In this document: piece after piece, positions 60,571 to 64,000 of the stretch
Position numbering within the stretch: the stretch's first letter is position 1
Layout: every line of letters begins with the position of its first letter
Assembly: GCA_964559175.1 (NCBI GenBank)
Contig: CAZLGT010000022.1
Location: forward strand, 1 to 64,000
Length of the DNA: 64,000 nt
From: Mariniphaga sp964559175
Lineage (GTDB): Bacteria; Bacteroidota; Bacteroidia; Bacteroidales; Prolixibacteraceae
Direction of reading: 5' to 3'
Made by a program: the position numbers and the translations under genes
The notes under the pieces: generated by a model
Seen by the model: the letters and a program-made list of their open reading frames with translations, nothing else
The model's database searches: none
Told to the model about the DNA's origin: nothing

Positions 60571-61130
60571 CAGCTGTTAAATTTAAAATTCATTTCTGCC
60601 TCATCAAACAGCGGCGCATTTCTGTCTTTTTCGGAAACCAACGGCGCACTATTCCCCAGTTTCCAGTCAATGCCCAGCCCGGGGTCATTCAGATTTATCG
60701 AACGTTCTGATTCGCGGTTGTAGTAATTATCGCACTTATAGGAAAAAACTGCCGTTTCGCTCAAAACTGAAAACCCATGAGCAAAGCCCCGGGGAATAAA
60801 CAATTGTTTTTTCGATTCGCCGTTGAGTTCGAGCCCAAACCACTGACCAAAAGTGGGTGAACCTTTACGCAAATCAACAGCCACATCAAAAACGCTGCCT
60901 TCGATAACACGTACCAGCTTTGCCTGCGCCCAGGGTGCAAGCTGGTAATGCAAACCACGCACTACTCCCCTAACCGATTTCGATTCATTATCCTGAATAA
61001 AAACAGATTCAATTCCCGCTTTTCTGTACCGTTCTTCATGCCACGATTCAAAAAAATAGCCTCTTGAGTCGGCATGAACATGGGGTTCGATAACAAGCAG
61101 ACCCGGTATATGTGTTTCAGTAATTTTCAT
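60570..61130 (-). CDS. rfbC: dTDP-4-dehydrorhamnose 3,5-epimerase
   Basis: This 186-residue cupin-like enzyme has PHVHADSRGYFFESWHEERY near 17, VRGLHYQLAPWAQAKLVRV near 56 and FIPRGFAHGFSVLSETA near 111. It epimerises the keto sugar before RfbD. It lies 6 nt after rfbA. Confidence 0.94.
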   Translation of the reverse strand: MKITETHIPGLLVIEPHVHADSRGYFFESWHEERYRKAGIESVFIQDNESKSVRGVVRGLHYQLAPWAQAKLVRVIEGSVFDVAVDLRKGSPTFGQWFGLELNGESKKQLFIPRGFAHGFSVLSETAVFSYKCDNYYNRESERSINLNDPGLGIDWKLGNSAPLVSEKDRNAPLFDEAEMNFKFNS

Positions 61131-61136
61131 AAAAGA

Positions 61137-62018
61137 TTAAAAGGAGTAAATTTGTTTTTCAGCCAGCCGTAGCAGGTATTCACCGTATTGATTTTTACTG
61201 AGTGGCTCTGCAAGCTCAATCAATTGCTCCCTGGAAATGAAACCCATTTTATAAGCAATTTCTTCGATGCACGACACTTTCAGTCCCTGGCGCTGCTCAA
61301 TGGTTGCAATAAAATTAGATGCCTGCAAAAGGCTGTCGTGTGTACCGGTATCGAGCCAGGCAAAACCGCGCCCGAGCAATTTCACATTCAACCGGTTTTC
61401 TTCCAGGTAAAGGCGGTTCAGGTCGGTAATTTCCAGTTCGCCACGGGCCGAAGGGTCGAGACTTTTGGCCTTTTCAACCACATCGTTCGAGTAAAAATAC
61501 AACCCTGTTACAGCATAGTTCGATTTGGGTTTCTGAGGTTTTTCTTCAATTGAAATCACTTTTCTGTCATCATTAAACTCCACCACACCATACCGTTGCG
61601 GGTCGTTCACATAATAACCAAAAACGATGGCGCCATCCTCCAGTCTGGCAGATTCTTCCAAAATACTTCGGAAATTATAGCCGTAAAAAATATTATCGCC
61701 CAGTATCAGGCATACATTATCGTTGCCGATAAACTCTTCACCCAAAATAAAAGCCTGTGCCAGGCCATCGGGTGAAGGCTGAATTTTATATGAAATTTTA
61801 AGACCGAGTTGCTCACCGGTGCCAAAAAGTTCCTCATACAGTTTAATATCGGTTGGGGTTGAAATAATCAGTATTTCGCGCATACCGGCAAGCATTAAAA
61901 CCGACAACGGATAGTAAATCATTGGTTTGTCATACACCGGAATAATCTGTTTCGAAATCGACCGGGTTATCGGATAGAGCCGTGTTCCGGCGCCACCTGC
62001 AAGAATAATTCCCTTCAT
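61137..62018 (-). CDS. rfbA: Glucose-1-phosphate thymidylyltransferase
   Basis: This 293-residue enzyme makes dTDP-glucose. It starts MKGIILAGGAGTRLYPITRS with the nucleotide-binding motif, and GDNIFYG near 110 and EEKPQKPKSNYAVTGLYFY near 160 follow. The start at 62018 is preferred over 62039, which adds MNFKPNG upstream of the conserved start. rfbB (the 4,6-dehydratase) is not in the window. Confidence 0.95.
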   Translation of the reverse strand: MKGIILAGGAGTRLYPITRSISKQIIPVYDKPMIYYPLSVLMLAGMREILIISTPTDIKLYEELFGTGEQLGLKISYKIQPSPDGLAQAFILGEEFIGNDNVCLILGDNIFYGYNFRSILEESARLEDGAIVFGYYVNDPQRYGVVEFNDDRKVISIEEKPQKPKSNYAVTGLYFYSNDVVEKAKSLDPSARGELEITDLNRLYLEENRLNVKLLGRGFAWLDTGTHDSLLQASNFIATIEQRQGLKVSCIEEIAYKMGFISREQLIELAEPLSKNQYGEYLLRLAEKQIYSF

Positions 62019-62049
62019 GCCATTTGGTTTAAAATTCAAAAATGAAATC

Positions 62050-62057
62050 CAAAATTA
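62050..62057 (-). promoter_or_regulatory. -7 box of the rfb run
   Basis: On the minus strand this is TAATTTTG, a TAnnTTTG match 32 nt upstream of the rfbA start. A TTTG lies about 21 nt further upstream at 62079-62082, near the ideal spacing. Confidence 0.45.
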
Positions 62058-62170
62058 ATAAAATAAAACAGCCCGCCACAAATCAATCCGAAATATCCTT
62101 CGCTCACCCTTATTTTCAGAAAAAGAATGTAACCTGAATGTCAAACTGTTGAAATAAAATACTGAAAACC

Positions 62171-62201
62171 TTTGAAATAAGTGAATTAAGTTATATTTTT
62201 G
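62171..62201 (+). promoter_or_regulatory. Promoter of rpsA
   Basis: TTTG (62171-62174), a 19-nt spacer and TATTTTTG (62194-62201) match the Bacteroidota consensus exactly. The start of translation follows at 62255. Confidence 0.75.
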
Positions 62202-62254
62202 CGCGCGTTTTATACATATAATAATGTCTAACTTATTAATTTATTAAGAATTAC

Positions 62255-64000
62255 ATGACTGAAAAGAAAAATGAAAAAGTAGAACAGGAAGCTCCGGAAG
62301 TAACCGAAGCACCCGTTCAGGAAGAAAAACAGACAGAGGTAAAGTCTGAAGAAAAAACTCCCGAAACAAAAGAAGCCCCCCAGGCAAAAGAAACTACCAA
62401 CGAACCTGAAGAAGAGGTTTCTGAAACTCCGGAAGCAAAGGATTCAACCGAAAAAGAAGAAGTAAAAGAGGAAGAGCCAAAAGCTGAACCTGAAGCTCAG
62501 GCTGAACCTGAAGCAGAAAAAACGGAAGAAAATTTGACCGAAGAAAAGGAAGAAACCAAAGAAGAAACTGCACCCGAGACGGTTGAGGCAAAAGCAGAAG
62601 AAACAACCGAAGAAGAGGGTGAATTTGACTGGGAAAGCCTTGAAGCCGGATTAGACTCATATTCGGACAAACAAAGGGCCGACCTGGAAAAAATGTACGA
62701 CAATACCCTGAACACGGTAACCGAAAAAGAAGTACTGGAAGGCACTGTTATTGCGTTGAACAAACGCGAAGTGGTGGTTGACATCGGTTACAAATCAGAC
62801 GGTATTGTTAGCTTGAACGAATTCCGCTACAACCCCGAATTGAAAGTGGGTGATAAAGTGGACGTTTACATCGAAAGCCTGGAAGACAAGAAAGGACAAA
62901 TGATTCTTTCGCACAAAAAGGCAAGGGCAACCCGCTCATGGGATCGTGTAAACGAATCGCTTGAGAAAGATGAAATCATCAAAGGGTACATTAAGTGCCG
63001 TACCAAAGGCGGAATGATTGTAGATGTATTTGGCATCGAAGCATTCCTGCCCGGCTCGCAGATTGATGTTAAACCCATCCGCGACTACGATGTGTTTGTA
63101 GGAAAAACCATGGAATTCAAGGTAGTGAAAATCAACCATGAATACCGTAACGTTGTGGTATCTCACAAAGCATTGATTGAAGCAGAACTCGAGCAACAGA
63201 AAAAAGAGATTATTGCCAAACTCGAAAAAGGCCAGGTACTGGAAGGAACTGTTAAGAATATAACTTCCTACGGTGTATTTATGGACCTTGGCGGCGTTGA
63301 CGGACTGATTCACATCACCGACCTGTCATGGGGCCGCATTTCACACCCCAGCGAAATCGTGGAACTGGATCAGAAACTGAACGTGGTAATTCTCGATTTC
63401 GACGACGACAAAAAACGCATTGCCCTTGGGTTGAAACAGCTTACGCCACATCCGTGGGATAAACTGGACGAAGAACTGAAGGTAGGCGACAAAGTAAAAG
63501 GGAAAGTGGTTGTATTGGCCGACTACGGCGCATTTGTTGAAATTGCACCCGGAGTTGAAGGTCTTATCCACGTTTCAGAAATGTCGTGGAGCCAGCACCT
63601 GCGCAGTGCACAAGACTTCCTGAAAGTAGGCGACGAGGTGGAAGCCGTAATTCTGACGCTCGACCGCGAAGACAGGAAAATGTCGTTGGGCATGAAGCAG
63701 TTGAAAGACGATCCATGGGAGAAAATTGAAGACAACTACGGCGTTGGCACAAAACACAAAGCCATTGTACGTAACTTCACCAACTTTGGTGTGTTTGTTG
63801 AAATTACCGAAGGCGTTGACGGGTTAATCCATATTTCGGACCTGAGCTGGACGAAAAAAATCAAACATCCGTCGGAGTTCACTTCCATTGGCGAAGAAAT
63901 TGAAGTGGTTGTTCTCGACATCGACACCGAAAACCGTCGTTTGAGCCTTGGACACAAGCAACTGGAAGAAAACCCATGGGATGTTTTCGAAACCATTTTC
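62255..64000 (+). CDS. rpsA: 30S ribosomal protein S1, C-terminally cut by the window edge
   Basis: The frame is open from the ATG at 62255 to the window end, 582 codons, with no stop reached. The first ~125 residues are a Glu/Pro/Lys/Ala-rich acidic extension. At least five S1 motifs follow, for example VLEGTVIALNKREVVVDIG near 165, VLEGTVKNITSYGVFMDLGG near 329, VKGKVVVLADYGAFVEIAPG near 415 and HKAIVRNFTNFGVFVEI near 502. S1 binds mRNA and aids initiation in genomes without strong Shine-Dalgarno sites, as seen here. A sixth repeat is expected beyond the window. Confidence 0.95.
   Translation, partial: MTEKKNEKVEQEAPEVTEAPVQEEKQTEVKSEEKTPETKEAPQAKETTNEPEEEVSETPEAKDSTEKEEVKEEEPKAEPEAQAEPEAEKTEENLTEEKEETKEETAPETVEAKAEETTEEEGEFDWESLEAGLDSYSDKQRADLEKMYDNTLNTVTEKEVLEGTVIALNKREVVVDIGYKSDGIVSLNEFRYNPELKVGDKVDVYIESLEDKKGQMILSHKKARATRSWDRVNESLEKDEIIKGYIKCRTKGGMIVDVFGIEAFLPGSQIDVKPIRDYDVFVGKTMEFKVVKINHEYRNVVVSHKALIEAELEQQKKEIIAKLEKGQVLEGTVKNITSYGVFMDLGGVDGLIHITDLSWGRISHPSEIVELDQKLNVVILDFDDDKKRIALGLKQLTPHPWDKLDEELKVGDKVKGKVVVLADYGAFVEIAPGVEGLIHVSEMSWSQHLRSAQDFLKVGDEVEAVILTLDREDRKMSLGMKQLKDDPWEKIEDNYGVGTKHKAIVRNFTNFGVFVEITEGVDGLIHISDLSWTKKIKHPSEFTSIGEEIEVVVLDIDTENRRLSLGHKQLEENPWDVFETIF

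Noticed and set aside
62394..62784. Leu/Ser-rich minus-strand ORFs opposite the S1 N-terminus
   Set aside because: They are the complement of GAA/GAG-rich codons in the acidic extension of S1.

Overview
The window looks like chromosome of a Bacteroidota bacterium, most likely from the Marinilabiliales/Prolixibacteraceae side of the phylum; the family-level guess is inference from overall gene content. The phylum is supported by TAnnTTTG promoter boxes, two of which have an exact TTTG plus 19-nt spacer in front of intergenic or toxin-antitoxin starts and one in front of rpsA. It is also supported by A-rich start regions without Shine-Dalgarno sequences, type IX secretion (T9SS) C-terminal sorting domains, a GldF/GldG protein, a short 288-residue primary sigma factor, mitochondrial-like citrate synthase and aconitase, and an S1 protein with an acidic N-terminal extension. 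No rRNA, tRNA, CRISPR array, prophage or intact transposase was seen.

Layout. 1-3086: two exported Gfo/Idh/MocA oxidoreductase paralogues read leftwards, separated by a small inverted-repeat element. 3197-10027: a TetR-controlled envelope operon (LolA-like protein, two FtsX-type permeases, ATPase, CAP-domain protein, outer-membrane barrel). 10152-13894: arginine decarboxylase, an MNT/HEPN pair, ssb and two small proteins. 13943-24713: a histidine operon with its own leader-peptide attenuator (hisG, hisD, hisC, hisB, purU, hisH, argB). It is interrupted by unrelated genes: a membrane protein, an antisense DUF2442 gene, a T9SS propeller protein, a broken toxin-antitoxin pair and a thioredoxin-like protein. 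hisA, hisF and hisIE are not in the window. 24875-37228: housekeeping genes (rpoD, a cold-shock protein, surE, lpxB, gldFG, dnaN, a DnaQ-type exonuclease, small enzymes) interspersed with PIN-fold toxin-antitoxin pairs. 37225-46367, mostly leftward: YkgJ, a sugar-binding lipoprotein, maf, a KdsC-like phosphatase, a DUF2520 protein, an exported superoxide dismutase, an O-antigen ligase and a BamA-like barrel, then a divergent TonB-like protein. 46418-48366: a candidate small RNA, a membrane protein, an esterase, a gene remnant and a second inverted-repeat element. 48425-54747: a TCA operon (aconitase, NADP-type IDH, predicted NAD-type IDH, citrate synthase) closed by a strong terminator. 54777-62018, leftward: a CotH-like T9SS protein, a DUF1080 protein, UPF0175/DUF3368, a phosphosugar mutase and rfbD-rfbC-rfbA. 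62255 to the end: rpsA, cut by the window edge.

The most notable signals are: (1) two short elements with the same 16-bp terminal inverted repeat, each flanked by a perfect 10-bp target duplication; (2) a His-rich leader peptide plus terminator upstream of hisG; (3) a TetR-regulated trans-envelope operon of unknown cargo; (4) neighbouring isocitrate dehydrogenases whose cofactor-determining residues predict opposite NADP/NAD preference; (5) degenerate 7-bp tandem repeats ending 3-8 nt before four start codons; (6) a candidate ~87-nt RNA with an exact promoter and a terminator; and (7) several toxin-antitoxin modules placed between housekeeping genes.
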